Source: an uncultured Gammaproteobacteria bacterium
GTDB taxonomy: Bacteria > Pseudomonadota > Gammaproteobacteria > Pseudomonadales > Pseudohongiellaceae
NCBI GenBank assembly: GCA_937898685.1
Contig: CALEJT010000089.1
Coordinates: forward strand, 1 to 64,000
Direction of reading: 5' to 3'
Length of the DNA: 64,000 bases
This document shows, piece by piece, positions 8,643 to 17,506 of the stretch; positions within the stretch are counted from its first letter, which is position 1; each line of letters starts with the position of its first letter. The notes below the pieces were generated by a model. The model was not told where the DNA came from. It did not search any database and was given only the letters and a program-made list of their open reading frames with translations. The position numbers and the translations under genes are program-made.

Positions 8643-9262
8643 TCCTGCACCTCGACCGCGCGGCTACTGTAGAGCGCATCCACCAGCTTGATCGATTCAC
8701 GCTCGAGTTCTACCACCAGGCTGTCCACACGGCGCAGGAACAAGCGATAGAACAGCAGTGAGGGAATCGCCACCGACAGACCGGCAGCAGTGGTGATCAA
8801 GGCCTTGGCGATGCCACCGGCGAGCTGATCGGCGTTGCCGGTGCCGACGGTGGTGATGTCGTTGAAGATGTCGATCATGCCGAACACGGTGCCGAGCAGG
8901 CCGAGCAAGGGACTGATGGCGGCGATGGTGCCCAGGGTGCTGAGGTAGCGCTCCAATTCATGCACGACATGGGCCGCTGCCTGTTCGATGCTTTCGATCA
9001 TGATGCTGCGCCCTGCCTTGGCGTTCACCAGACCCGCCGCGAGGATCTGTCCCAGCGGTGAGGAGAGACGCAATTCACGCAGCTGGGCGGCATCGAGCTG
9101 GTTGTGGCGCAGCTTGCTCCACACGTCCGCCAATGCATTGCGCGGTGCGATGCGCGCGGGGTTGAGGGTCCAGAAGCGTTCGATGATGATGGCGATGGCG
9201 ACGATGGAACAGAGGATGATGGGCAGCATCAGCCAGCCCCCTGCTTGAACGATCTCGAACAC
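8639..9262 (-). CDS. exbB: MotA/TolQ/ExbB-family proton channel protein
   Basis: This 207-residue inner-membrane protein has three predicted membrane segments: residues about 10-28, and a pair around 110-130 and 155-175 with the conserved LGLLGTVFGMI and AKALITTAAGL-like motifs of the TolQ/ExbB family. It is the ring-forming partner of the ExbD encoded immediately downstream (4-base overlap). It lies 60 bases from comEC. The energised client cannot be told from this window. Confidence 0.93.
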   Translation of the reverse strand: MFEIVQAGGWLMLPIILCSIVAIAIIIERFWTLNPARIAPRNALADVWSKLRHNQLDAAQLRELRLSSPLGQILAAGLVNAKAGRSIMIESIEQAAAHVVHELERYLSTLGTIAAISPLLGLLGTVFGMIDIFNDITTVGTGNADQLAGGIAKALITTAAGLSVAIPSLLFYRLFLRRVDSLVVELERESIKLVDALYSSRAVEVQE

Positions 9263-9322
9263 CAGTACCTCTCCGCGAAACGATGCGGCACTTTACCACA
9301 AAGCCCCGTTCCCCTCACGGTC

Positions 9323-11653
9323 TCAGGGCAAGGGTGCGGCCCAGAAGCGCCGTCGTTCGAGCCGATACTGCCGCGGATTCGGGCTGGCGTCGCCGCCATC
9401 GAGGGTGAAACTGAGCGCCCCGCTCTTCATCGTGTACCACTGCCGTGTCCCCATTCGAGTGTACCTGTCCACCACGCTCGGAGCAGGATGGCCGTAGCGG
9501 TTCAGGTAAGCGGTGGTAAAGACCACGTGTTCGGGCCGTAAGGCATCGAGAAACGCTGGCGAAGACGATGTTGCGCTGCCGTGGTGTGGCGCCATCAATA
9601 GGGTTACGGGGCCGCTGAGCCCACGCGCCAGTAGCCCGTGCTCGCGGGCACGTTCGATGTCGCCGGTCAGGAGCGCCACCTGTTCTCCCACCTTGATGCG
9701 CAGCACACACGAGCCGTCGTTGCGTGAAATGAGCTTGCCGAAGGGAGCCAGCATCTCGAACTCCACCCCATCCCAAATCCAGCGCTCACCTTCACGACAG
9801 ACCTCATGTCGCACCGAATCGGGAAACAGAGACAGATCGGAACTTTGATAGAGCGCACCTGGAAAGGCTGCGAGTATGGCATCGAGGCCGCCGGCGTGAT
9901 CGCCGTCGGCATGACTCACCACGACACGATCGAGGGTGCTCATACCATGGTGTCTCAGCACCGGAAGCACACTCGCGCTGCCGGCTTCGAAGCGCTCGCT
10001 GTAGCGTGGTCCAGTGTCGTACAGCAAATGATGATGACTAGTGCTGACGAGCACGGCATTACCCTGTCCCACGTCGAGTATGTCGATGCGCACGAGGCCA
10101 TGCGGCAAAGCTGCTTCTTCGCGCAGTAGCAGAATCGCCGGCAGACAGGCGAGCCACGCAATACGTTGCCAGAACCGACGACTCAGCAGCAGCGTTACCG
10201 ACAGAAGGATCAACAGGCACTGCCCGATCGGCAGCAGACGTGGCAACGTGAGCAACGGCGTTGGCAGAGCGGCATCGAAACTGCGCAACCCGTCCATGTA
10301 ATGGCCCAAGGCGGCGTCGGTCAGCCACAACACGGGATGTGCCCATGTGGGTGCCATTGCCGCGAGCAGCAAACTGAGCAGACTCAGAGGCACGGCGATG
10401 AAGCCGATCAAGGGAATGGCGATGAGATTCACCAGCGGTGCGCTCCAACTCACCTGCTGGAACAGCAAGGCGGTCAGGGGCAGCAAGGCGATGCTGACGT
10501 AGCCCTGGCTGCGTACCAATTGCCAAAGCCAACGCCACCAACCGCTGCCCTTGTCTTCGCGCAGCAGGGCCAGGGTGAGCACGGCGACAGCGACGAAGGA
10601 CAGCCAGAATCCCGGTAATTGCGGCGCGAGCGGATCCAGCACCAGGATCAGCACCAAGGCCGTGAGCAACACCTGCCACAGGCTGTGTTGTCGCCGAAGC
10701 AAGACGGCGCCGAACGTGAGCGCACTCATCGCCAGCGCACGTTGCGCCGGCAGGTTGAAACCCGCGAGCGCGGTGTAGAACCAAGCACCGAGCAAGGCCA
10801 GCGATGACGCAGCAAAAGGCGCGGGCCAAAGCAGCGGCAGGCGTGAAGATAGACACCACAGCCTACGCGCCAACCACAGACACAGGCCCGCCACCAAGGT
10901 GATGTGAGAGCCGGAGATGACCATCAGGTGTGAAGTGCCGGTGCGATTGAACAGCTCCCAATCCTGCACCGGAATACGCGAGCCCTCTCCTACGCTCAAC
11001 GCCATCACGAGTGGCAGCTGCGCAAACTCGCCGCCGACTTCCTCCAGCGCTTGCAATAAACGATGTCTCAGACCTTCGACGAAGCGTCCACTGTTGTGAG
11101 CCAACAACTCGGCGCTCTTGGTGTTGCGTACGTAACCCAGTGCCGCAACGCGCTGCTGCAGCAACCAGGCTTCGTAGTCGTAGGCGCCCGGGTTGGAAAA
11201 ACCGTGCGGACGGCGTAGGCGCACCTGCCAACGCCAACGCTGCCCCGGTGTGAGCGGCAAAGGTTCGTAGCTGCTCAACTGCACCAGACGGTCATCGCTC
11301 TGCCAGGCGGATTCGTCGCAGCTGAGGCGGTTCGAGGCGTGACAAAGGCGCTCGAGTTTGAAACGAAAGCGTTGTCCCTGGTCGGTGGGAATCGGCACGC
11401 TCCAGACCAAGCCTTCAACCCAAAGTTCCTCGGGGGCCGAGGTGAGCGGCCACCAGTCATCGAAGGTCTCACGCCCCTGCCACGCCAGCCACCACATTCC
11501 CAGCAAGAAAGCGCCGGGCAGCCGGAGCCGGGGTGAACGAAGCAGTATCGGTAGAATCAGCGCCGCACCCGCCAACGCTGGCATGGACGGCAACTCCGCC
11601 AACCAGGCAGCGCCGAGCACGCCGAGGCAGAAGGCGATCATCCATGAACGCAT
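9323..11653 (-). CDS. comEC: DNA internalization-related competence protein ComEC/Rec2
   Basis: ComEC forms the inner-membrane channel for single-stranded DNA in natural transformation. The 776-residue product has an N-terminal membrane and DUF4131-type region, a central multi-helix competence domain, and a C-terminal metallo-beta-lactamase-like domain. That domain starts at LDVGQGNAVLV and has the metal motif SHADGDHAGG. Length fits the full three-part family. Presence suggests, but does not prove, that the organism can take up DNA; the gene is also kept in species with no known competence. Confidence 0.94.
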   Translation of the reverse strand: MRSWMIAFCLGVLGAAWLAELPSMPALAGAALILPILLRSPRLRLPGAFLLGMWWLAWQGRETFDDWWPLTSAPEELWVEGLVWSVPIPTDQGQRFRFKLERLCHASNRLSCDESAWQSDDRLVQLSSYEPLPLTPGQRWRWQVRLRRPHGFSNPGAYDYEAWLLQQRVAALGYVRNTKSAELLAHNSGRFVEGLRHRLLQALEEVGGEFAQLPLVMALSVGEGSRIPVQDWELFNRTGTSHLMVISGSHITLVAGLCLWLARRLWCLSSRLPLLWPAPFAASSLALLGAWFYTALAGFNLPAQRALAMSALTFGAVLLRRQHSLWQVLLTALVLILVLDPLAPQLPGFWLSFVAVAVLTLALLREDKGSGWWRWLWQLVRSQGYVSIALLPLTALLFQQVSWSAPLVNLIAIPLIGFIAVPLSLLSLLLAAMAPTWAHPVLWLTDAALGHYMDGLRSFDAALPTPLLTLPRLLPIGQCLLILLSVTLLLSRRFWQRIAWLACLPAILLLREEAALPHGLVRIDILDVGQGNAVLVSTSHHHLLYDTGPRYSERFEAGSASVLPVLRHHGMSTLDRVVVSHADGDHAGGLDAILAAFPGALYQSSDLSLFPDSVRHEVCREGERWIWDGVEFEMLAPFGKLISRNDGSCVLRIKVGEQVALLTGDIERAREHGLLARGLSGPVTLLMAPHHGSATSSSPAFLDALRPEHVVFTTAYLNRYGHPAPSVVDRYTRMGTRQWYTMKSGALSFTLDGGDASPNPRQYRLERRRFWAAPLP

Positions 11654-11713
11654 GAGTGCGGCCCGTCAAAGGCCGCAGTCTAGTACAGCGGGAAAAGAGT
11701 GCCGGGGATCGGC

Positions 11714-12973
11714 TTATTCGTAGCGCAGGATTTCGGCCGGCTGCAGACGTGCTGCGCGGGAAGCGGGATAGAGCGTGGCGAGCAGGCTCAGGAGCAAGGC
11801 CAAAGCACACACCACGAACACATCGCCGATCTGGATCTCGGTGGGCAGATAGTTCACTGGATAGACGTCGGAACTCAGTAACTCCATGCCAGTGCTTTGC
11901 TGCAGCCAATTGACGAAGGGACTCGCCATCAAGGTCATGGCGATGCCCAGCACCAGCCCAAGCCCGGTGCCGATGACACCGATCAGGGTGCCCTGCACGA
12001 GAAAGATGCGACGGATGGTGCCGAGCGAGATGCCCATGGTGCGCAGGATGGCGATGTCGCCGCGTTTGTCGCGCACCACCATGATCAGACTGACCACCAC
12101 GTTGAAGGCCGCCACTGCCACCAATAGGGTCAGCAAGAGGCCCACCATGGTTTTCGAGATGCGGATGTTCTCGTAGATGCTGCCGTAGCTCAGCGACCAA
12201 TCGCTGATGGTGAGATTGGCTGGCAGCACTTCGTTCAAGGTACGTGCAAGTTCGAACACAGCGAAGAGATCGTTGGTCTGGATGCGCACGCCGTGGATGC
12301 CCTCACCCAATCGATAGAGCCGCTGCGCATCGTCGATGTGGACATAGGCCAGGTTGCCATCGAGCTGCGAGCCGATGGCGAAGATGGCGCCGACCGTGAA
12401 GCGCTTCTGCCGCGTGAATTCCCCCATCGGGGTCAGTGGCACCACGGTGGAGACCAGCATCACTTCGTCTCCGATTCCGACGCCGAGCTGTCGCGCCAGG
12501 TTGGCACCGAGCGCGATGGTGTAGGTGCCGGCGCTCAGGTTGTCGAGATTTCCGGCGGTCAGGAAGTCGCCAAGGATGGACACCTTCTGTTCTTCGACCG
12601 GATCGATGCCCTGCAACAACACGCCCTTGGCCTGCCCGTTGGCCAGCAACATGCCCTGCAGCTGCAGCCAGGGTGCCGTACCCACCACGCCGTCGAGTGA
12701 CTCGATCTGCTCACGCAAGGGTTGCCAGTCATCTGCGCTGCGCAGTGCGTTGTTGCGCGCTGTGGTGACGGTCATGTGGGGGATCAGTGCCAGGATGCGC
12801 TGCTGCAGTTCACGGTCGAAGCCGTTCATCACCGAAAGCACGGTGATCAGGATCGCCACGCCCGCTGCCAGGCCCAGCATCGACAGCCACGAGATGAAGC
12901 CCACCAACAGATTGGTGGACCCCAGCGAGGCGTAGCGGGTGCCGATGAAGAGCGCCGGATGCTTGCTGCTCAT
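11714..12973 (-). CDS. lolE: Lipoprotein-releasing ABC transporter permease (LolE)
   Basis: LolCDE extracts outer-membrane lipoproteins from the inner membrane and hands them to LolA. This 419-residue permease has one N-terminal helix, a large periplasmic MacB-like domain and three C-terminal helices ending in the FtsX-type fold. The ATG at 12973 overlaps the lolD stop in an ATGA arrangement; the open frame continues to 13297 only as a shadow of lolD. As the third gene after lolC and lolD it is named LolE by position; LolC and LolE are paralogues and hard to separate by eye. Confidence 0.92.
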   Translation of the reverse strand: MSSKHPALFIGTRYASLGSTNLLVGFISWLSMLGLAAGVAILITVLSVMNGFDRELQQRILALIPHMTVTTARNNALRSADDWQPLREQIESLDGVVGTAPWLQLQGMLLANGQAKGVLLQGIDPVEEQKVSILGDFLTAGNLDNLSAGTYTIALGANLARQLGVGIGDEVMLVSTVVPLTPMGEFTRQKRFTVGAIFAIGSQLDGNLAYVHIDDAQRLYRLGEGIHGVRIQTNDLFAVFELARTLNEVLPANLTISDWSLSYGSIYENIRISKTMVGLLLTLLVAVAAFNVVVSLIMVVRDKRGDIAILRTMGISLGTIRRIFLVQGTLIGVIGTGLGLVLGIAMTLMASPFVNWLQQSTGMELLSSDVYPVNYLPTEIQIGDVFVVCALALLLSLLATLYPASRAARLQPAEILRYE

Positions 12974-13659
12974 TCGTGCAGCTCCGGATGCAGTCGACCG
13001 TCGCGCAGCACCAGGGTGCGATCCATGCGCGCTGCCAGCGAGTTGTCGTGGGTCACGAGTACGAAGCTGGTATTGAACTGTTCGTTCAGACGTAGGATCA
13101 GCGCATGGATGGCGTGCGCCGTGTTGCGGTCGAGGTTGCCGGTGGGTTCGTCCATCAGCACGCAGGCCGGTTCGTTGACCAGGGCACGGGCAATGGCGAC
13201 ACGCTGACGCTCGCCGCCGGAGAGCTGTGCCGGCTTGTGCGTCATGCGCTCCTTCAGACCCACCTCTTCCAACAATGCGGCCGCACGTTCCAGGCATTCG
13301 CGATAGGGACGTCGCGCGATGATCAGCGGCATCGCCACGTTTTCCTGCGCGGTGAACTCACCCAGCAGATGATGGAACTGATAGACGAAACCCAATGACC
13401 GGTTGCGCAGCTTGTCCTGTTGTTCGGGCGTGAGCGCGCTGATGTCCTGCCCTTTCACGAACACCTGGCCGGAGCTGGGATTGTCGATACCGCCCAAGAG
13501 GTTCAGTAGCGTCGTCTTACCGGAACCGGAGACACCGATGATGGCGAGCTTTTCTCCAGGCGCCACCGCGAGGTCGAGACGATCGAGCACCTGCAGGCGG
13601 AAGTCGCCCTGCATGAAATGCTTGCTGAGCTGACGGCACTCGAGAACGGGCTTACTCAT
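12970..13659 (-). CDS. lolD: Lipoprotein-releasing ABC transporter ATPase LolD
   Basis: The 229-residue ATPase powers lipoprotein release by LolC and LolE. It has Walker A GVSGSGKTT, the signature LSGGERQRVAIARAL, Walker B CVLMDEPTGNLD and the switch histidine in VTHD. The ATP-binding unit is of the MacB/LolD/FtsE type. It overlaps lolC by 8 bases and lolE by 4, so all three should be translated as one unit. Confidence 0.97.
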   Translation of the reverse strand: MSKPVLECRQLSKHFMQGDFRLQVLDRLDLAVAPGEKLAIIGVSGSGKTTLLNLLGGIDNPSSGQVFVKGQDISALTPEQQDKLRNRSLGFVYQFHHLLGEFTAQENVAMPLIIARRPYRECLERAAALLEEVGLKERMTHKPAQLSGGERQRVAIARALVNEPACVLMDEPTGNLDRNTAHAIHALILRLNEQFNTSFVLVTHDNSLAARMDRTLVLRDGRLHPELHE

Positions 13660-14917
13660 AACGCAGAACCTGGGCCGGAAGAATGCGCGAGGCCTTCCAG
13701 GCGGGATAGAGGGTGGCGACGAAACAGATGCAGAGCGCGATGCTGCAGGTCAGCACCACGTCGCTCCACTGCAATTCAGCGGGCAATTGGCTCAGCAGAT
13801 ACATGCCATCGGGATTGAACAGCGCCTCCATGGCACGGCTCAGTGGCGTGAAATTGAGTGCGATGAAGATGCCAAGCGTGGCACCGAGTGCGATGCCGGC
13901 GAGTCCGATCACGCTGCCCTGCACGAGGAAGATGCGCATGATCGTGCCCTGATCGGCGCCCATCGTGCGCAGTATGGCGATGTCGGCCTGCTTCTCCCCC
14001 ACCACCATCACCAAGGTGGACACGATGTTGAAGGCGCCGATGGCGACGATCATCATCAGCATGAAGCCGGTCATGATCTTTTCCAGTTTGAGTGCATTGA
14101 AGAGACTCGCCTGCGTCACACTCCAATCCTCCCCGCGATAGTTCGGGCCCGGCAATTCCGCACGCAGACGCGCCAGAGCTGATGCCACGATCGGGCGGGC
14201 TTCATACACATCCCGCGTCAAGAGGCGCAGATGCAGCGCCGAATCCAGGGCGCCCTCACCCTCTCCCGCCAGGAGTTCACGACTGTCTTCCAGATTGATG
14301 TAGGCCAGATCGGAGCCGATGTCGTACTGCACGTCGAAGATGCCGCGTACCACGAAGCGATGCATGGCGAGCGTGACCCGTGTACCAGCGGCATTGGCGC
14401 GCGGCACCACGAGGTTCACTGAATCGCCGATGAAAAGCCGCAGATTGTTGGCCAGTGCGCGCCCTACCACGATGGCATGCGAGCCGGGTTCGAGCGCGTC
14501 CAGGCTGCCTTCGCGCATGCGGTCGGCGAGTTGCGAGACCTGTTTCTCGCGTGCGGGATCGATGCCGCGCACCTGCGTGATCTGGTGATAGCCCTGGGTG
14601 CTGACCAGCGCTTCGACTGCGGTATAGGGAGCCACGGCTTCGACGCCGTCGACGGCTTCCAGCAGACTCTGCGCTTCGCGCCAGGTGCTGAATTCACCTT
14701 CGGCGCTGATGTCACCGTGCGGCACGGTGATGAGCACACGCTCGCGTTGGATGCCCTGCGAACCGTTGAATACCGACAGGACCACGATCAGCGCGAGCAC
14801 GCCGAGCGTGAGCCCCGCCATCGAGATCAGGGACGTGAAGGAGATGAAGCGGTTGTCGCGCTTGGCGAGCAGGTAACGCAGGCCGATGAATAACGCCGGG
14901 ATTTTCGCGCCTGACAT
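13652..14917 (-). CDS. lolC: Lipoprotein-releasing ABC transporter permease (LolC)
   Basis: This 421-residue permease is the LolA-docking partner in LolCDE by analogy with E. coli. It starts ALFIGLRYLLAKRDNRFISF, followed by a membrane helix (around 25-48), a periplasmic domain and three C-terminal helices (around 275-400). It lies 35 bases downstream of the recombinase-like gene on the same strand, so part of its transcription could come from that gene's promoter. No other obvious promoter is visible in the short gap. Confidence 0.93.
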   Translation of the reverse strand: MSGAKIPALFIGLRYLLAKRDNRFISFTSLISMAGLTLGVLALIVVLSVFNGSQGIQRERVLITVPHGDISAEGEFSTWREAQSLLEAVDGVEAVAPYTAVEALVSTQGYHQITQVRGIDPAREKQVSQLADRMREGSLDALEPGSHAIVVGRALANNLRLFIGDSVNLVVPRANAAGTRVTLAMHRFVVRGIFDVQYDIGSDLAYINLEDSRELLAGEGEGALDSALHLRLLTRDVYEARPIVASALARLRAELPGPNYRGEDWSVTQASLFNALKLEKIMTGFMLMMIVAIGAFNIVSTLVMVVGEKQADIAILRTMGADQGTIMRIFLVQGSVIGLAGIALGATLGIFIALNFTPLSRAMEALFNPDGMYLLSQLPAELQWSDVVLTCSIALCICFVATLYPAWKASRILPAQVLRYE

Positions 14918-14952
14918 GGACTACTTCGCAAGACGAGGGCCGAGGCCGAAGG

Positions 14953-15666
14953 TCAGTTGCTCTGACCTTCGGCGCCCTGCGTCTCACCCAGGATGTGCTG
15001 ATGGCGCTTGAGCAGCCTCTGCACGGTTTTGAAGCTGATGGGCATGGTCGGCGTGCTCACTTCCGCGGAAATGGCGCGCAGCGACTTGCCCTGCTGATTC
15101 ATGCGGATGATCTGTTTGAGCACTTTCTGCTCGGCCGGGTTTTCCACGAGACGGCCATTGGCGTGGACGATGTAGCCGAAGGGACGGCTGCCACCGAGGA
15201 AACGCCCCTTGTTGCGCTGATGCTGTTTGACCACCTTGATGCGCTCGGTGGAACGGCGTTTCTCCAGGCTGTGGAAGACGCGCAGCATCTTTTCGAAGGG
15301 AGGACAGAACTGCAGGTTGGTGAGATCGCCTTCGAGGTCCACCACGAAGAGGCGGACTTTGCGTTTACGCAGAAGGCGGAGCGTGTTGTACATGTCGTCG
15401 CAGCTGCTGAACATGCGCTCGACCGTACAGGTGATGATGCTGTCGCCGGGTTCCAGGCGCTCGCTCAATTGCTTCCAGGCTGGGCGCTCGGCGAGATCGA
15501 CCGACCAGAGCACCTTGTGGTCGGCCACCGATTCATTGACACGCAGACCTACACGCAAGGCATAGGTATGTAGACGCAGGCTTTCCTTTTCCAACAGCTC
15601 CTCGAGCTGAGGACCTAGCTCAACTTCTTCCACCTCTGAGGTGCGCAGGTAACTGTACACGGCCAT
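14953..15666 (-). CDS. Serine-recombinase-like (resolvase/invertase) protein
   Basis: The 237-residue protein starts MAVYSYLRTSE, matching the Y-x-R-x-S start of serine recombinases (R8 and candidate nucleophile S10). A GD-S-I-I-T-C-T-V-E-R-M-F-S-S segment (residues 74-88) lines up with the usual G-D-x-L-x-V-x-x-x-D-R-L-x-R motif. Here aspartate is glutamate and the second arginine is serine. The catalytic domain is followed by GRFLGGSRPFGY (155-165) and a short helix-turn-helix-like end (about 190-225). The large C-terminal recombinase domain is absent. With altered catalytic residues it may be a diverged recombinase or a DNA-binding regulator. It lies 35 bases upstream of lolC, same strand. 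Confidence 0.75.
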   Translation of the reverse strand: MAVYSYLRTSEVEEVELGPQLEELLEKESLRLHTYALRVGLRVNESVADHKVLWSVDLAERPAWKQLSERLEPGDSIITCTVERMFSSCDDMYNTLRLLRKRKVRLFVVDLEGDLTNLQFCPPFEKMLRVFHSLEKRRSTERIKVVKQHQRNKGRFLGGSRPFGYIVHANGRLVENPAEQKVLKQIIRMNQQGKSLRAISAEVSTPTMPISFKTVQRLLKRHQHILGETQGAEGQSN

Positions 15667-15693
15667 GTTGATATCCTGTAGTTGTATTTATTT

Positions 15694-15718
15694 ATTATAT
15701 TTCAGCTAGATACATCTA
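15694..15718 (-). promoter_or_regulatory. Promoter -10 and operator-like dyad of the recombinase-like gene
   Basis: The AT-rich stretch upstream of the recombinase-like ATG contains a perfect TATAAT (minus strand, 15694-15699). Just upstream of it is a 12-base dyad TAGAT-AC-ATCTA (15707-15718), which would fall in the spacer of the promoter. I see no good -35 at the expected spacing. A weak promoter covered by a dyad is what one expects for a regulated or self-regulated gene; this is inference. Confidence 0.45.
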
Positions 15719-16429
15719 CTTTCTAAAGGAAATTCTTGAATTTGGCGGAGCATCCGCAGCATGGTTGGGCTCGTTTCACAAGGAAGAGGCGCTTGTGTCT
15801 CTGTCCATGCATAGGCGGCGGGCTTCGGATTCTACTGACTGAGATTTTAAGTAGGCAAGCTAAATCTCGGATTAAGCTTGAAATTTTGGCGATAGTCCGC
15901 AAAGCAGCCGGCGCTCCGCTCCAAAGCAGGACCGCGTTCGGTTTATTTCTTTGGTCATAGACCGTCGCGCCGCTCGGATGGCTGGAAGTATTCCGCCTCA
16001 TCAACAACGCCTTCGCTTTGGTCGAATTATGTCCCTTCGGGCGCGTCCGATTCCTCCGTCACGCAGCAAGAGTCACGTTGTCCATGGCGCTGGGTGTGCT
16101 TGCGCAGCAGATGAATGCAGCAGATGAATGTCGGTAAGTGAATGGATCATCGGCGTGTTGACGGAGAGGAATTCTGTTGGTGTCGTTCGCACCACACACT
16201 CGCTGTTTTTCCTCTACTGCTGTCGGCGGCATTACTCAACTTGAGAGACGACTTTACACGCTCTCGTGGAGACGAGTGCTTTGCGACGAAATCAAGGACG
16301 TATCGTCTTTCGCAAAGCCGGTTCAAGTAGCCGCGCCACTCTTTCTCTGGGCATAATTGCCGCGCCCCGATTCCTTCACGCGACCTCAACTGTGCAAGCT
16401 GACTCTCGCACCAGCCGTGGTACTTGGCC
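15719..16429. other. 711-base stretch with no convincing gene; possible remnant
   Basis: This gap between the recombinase-like gene and the acyltransferase has only short frames without recognisable motifs: minus 15723-16007 (94 codons), minus 16147-16473 (108 codons) and plus 16142-16330 (62 codons). None has a clear ribosome site or family resemblance. The first part is visibly richer in A and T than the neighbouring housekeeping genes, which suggests acquired or decayed DNA. It probably holds the acyltransferase promoter, though I could not identify one with confidence. Confidence 0.5.
16104..16129. repeat. Perfect 13-base tandem duplication
   Basis: The unit GCAGCAGATGAAT occurs twice head to tail (16104-16116 and 16117-16129) inside the gene-poor stretch. 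Two copies only; most likely a recent slippage or duplication event in unconstrained sequence. Confidence 0.85.
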
Positions 16430-17506
16430 ATGGGCATAGAACTGTGCCGTGGGCTCGCCGCCCTCATGGTCATGCTGACCCACTATGCAGCCTTCATTCC
16501 GGACGCTCCTGCCGGACTCGGTTATTTGTGGACGGGTGTGGACTTCTTCTTCGTCATCAGCGGTTTCGTGTTCGCGCCGATGCTGTTGCAAAGTCTGCAA
16601 GGACCACAGGCACACACGCAGCTCCTACCCTTCTGGCTGCGGCGCATTTTCCGCATCTATCCGCTTTATCTCCTGGCGTTGCTCGCCTACTTCGTCTTCA
16701 CGCCTGATGCCGAACAGAAGGAGTATTACTTCTACCGTCATCTTTTCTTTCTGCACACGACGGAATCGTTCGAAGAAGCCTATTTCTTCAACCCCGCGTT
16801 CTGGAGTTTGCCAGTGGAAATGGAGTACTACCTGGTGTTGCCGCTCTTGGCCTTGCTGAAAGGAGATGGGCGTAAGCTGTTGTGGGTGGCTGGCGGGACC
16901 TTGGCGTTGAGTCTCTACGCGAACTACGTGCGCGGACCCGAAGATTTCTGGCGCGTGATGAGCGTGCATCTGCCCACGATTCTGCCGGAATTCATGCTGG
17001 GTACCTTGCTCGCCGCGGCGGTGACGCATGGCAAAGCGCTGAAGTGGCGCTGGTATGGCAAGCAAGCAACGCTCGCCTTCGGCGTTGGTCTTGCGCTGCT
17101 GCTCCTTACTTATCTGATCAAGTACGGCGGACTTGGGCTCGAAAACTCACTCTGGCTCGATGCACCGTGGAACTTCCTCTGCGCTGCAGCCTATGCGCTC
17201 TTGATGTTCCCCCTGCTCCTCACCGATGAATTGCATTGGCCACAGTGGTTGCGTCAGACGGCGTTGATGGCGGGTGCGGCGAGTTATGGTGTGTACCTTT
17301 TCCACAACCTGCTGCCTCCGCTCCTGGTACGGGCAGGGCTCGAGGCAAGTGGATGGTCCTTCGTGCTCTCGGCGATGCTGCTGACGGTGCTGCTGGCTCT
17401 GGTGTTGTATCGCTTCTACGAAAATCCGCTGCGCCGTTTTGGCCGGGATCTGGCCCGGCGAGTGGCACAGTCTACGGAGGTACCCAAGATTTCAGTGGGG
17501 CAGTGA
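16430..17506 (+). CDS. Acyltransferase-3 family membrane protein
   Basis: The 358-residue protein belongs to the acyltransferase-3 (OafA-like) family that O-acylates surface sugars or other envelope molecules from the inner membrane. It starts ELCRGLAALMVMLTHY with the conserved histidine, then has FFFVISGFVF, LRRIFRIYPLY, and WSLPVEMEYYLVLP. About ten hydrophobic segments run to the C-terminus. The ATG at 16430 was preferred over a TTG two codons upstream. No glycosyltransferase or polysaccharide locus is nearby, so the substrate is unknown. It converges on the DUF4157 gene with no bases between the two stop codons. Confidence 0.88.
   Translation: MGIELCRGLAALMVMLTHYAAFIPDAPAGLGYLWTGVDFFFVISGFVFAPMLLQSLQGPQAHTQLLPFWLRRIFRIYPLYLLALLAYFVFTPDAEQKEYYFYRHLFFLHTTESFEEAYFFNPAFWSLPVEMEYYLVLPLLALLKGDGRKLLWVAGGTLALSLYANYVRGPEDFWRVMSVHLPTILPEFMLGTLLAAAVTHGKALKWRWYGKQATLAFGVGLALLLLTYLIKYGGLGLENSLWLDAPWNFLCAAAYALLMFPLLLTDELHWPQWLRQTALMAGAASYGVYLFHNLLPPLLVRAGLEASGWSFVLSAMLLTVLLALVLYRFYENPLRRFGRDLARRVAQSTEVPKISVGQ

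Noticed and set aside
15723..16007. 94-codon minus-strand frame in the gene-poor gap
   Set aside because: No ribosome site, no known motif; kept only as part of the possible remnant.
16147..16473. 108-codon minus-strand frame overlapping the acyltransferase start
   Set aside because: It runs into the acyltransferase coding start on the other strand and has no recognisable domain.
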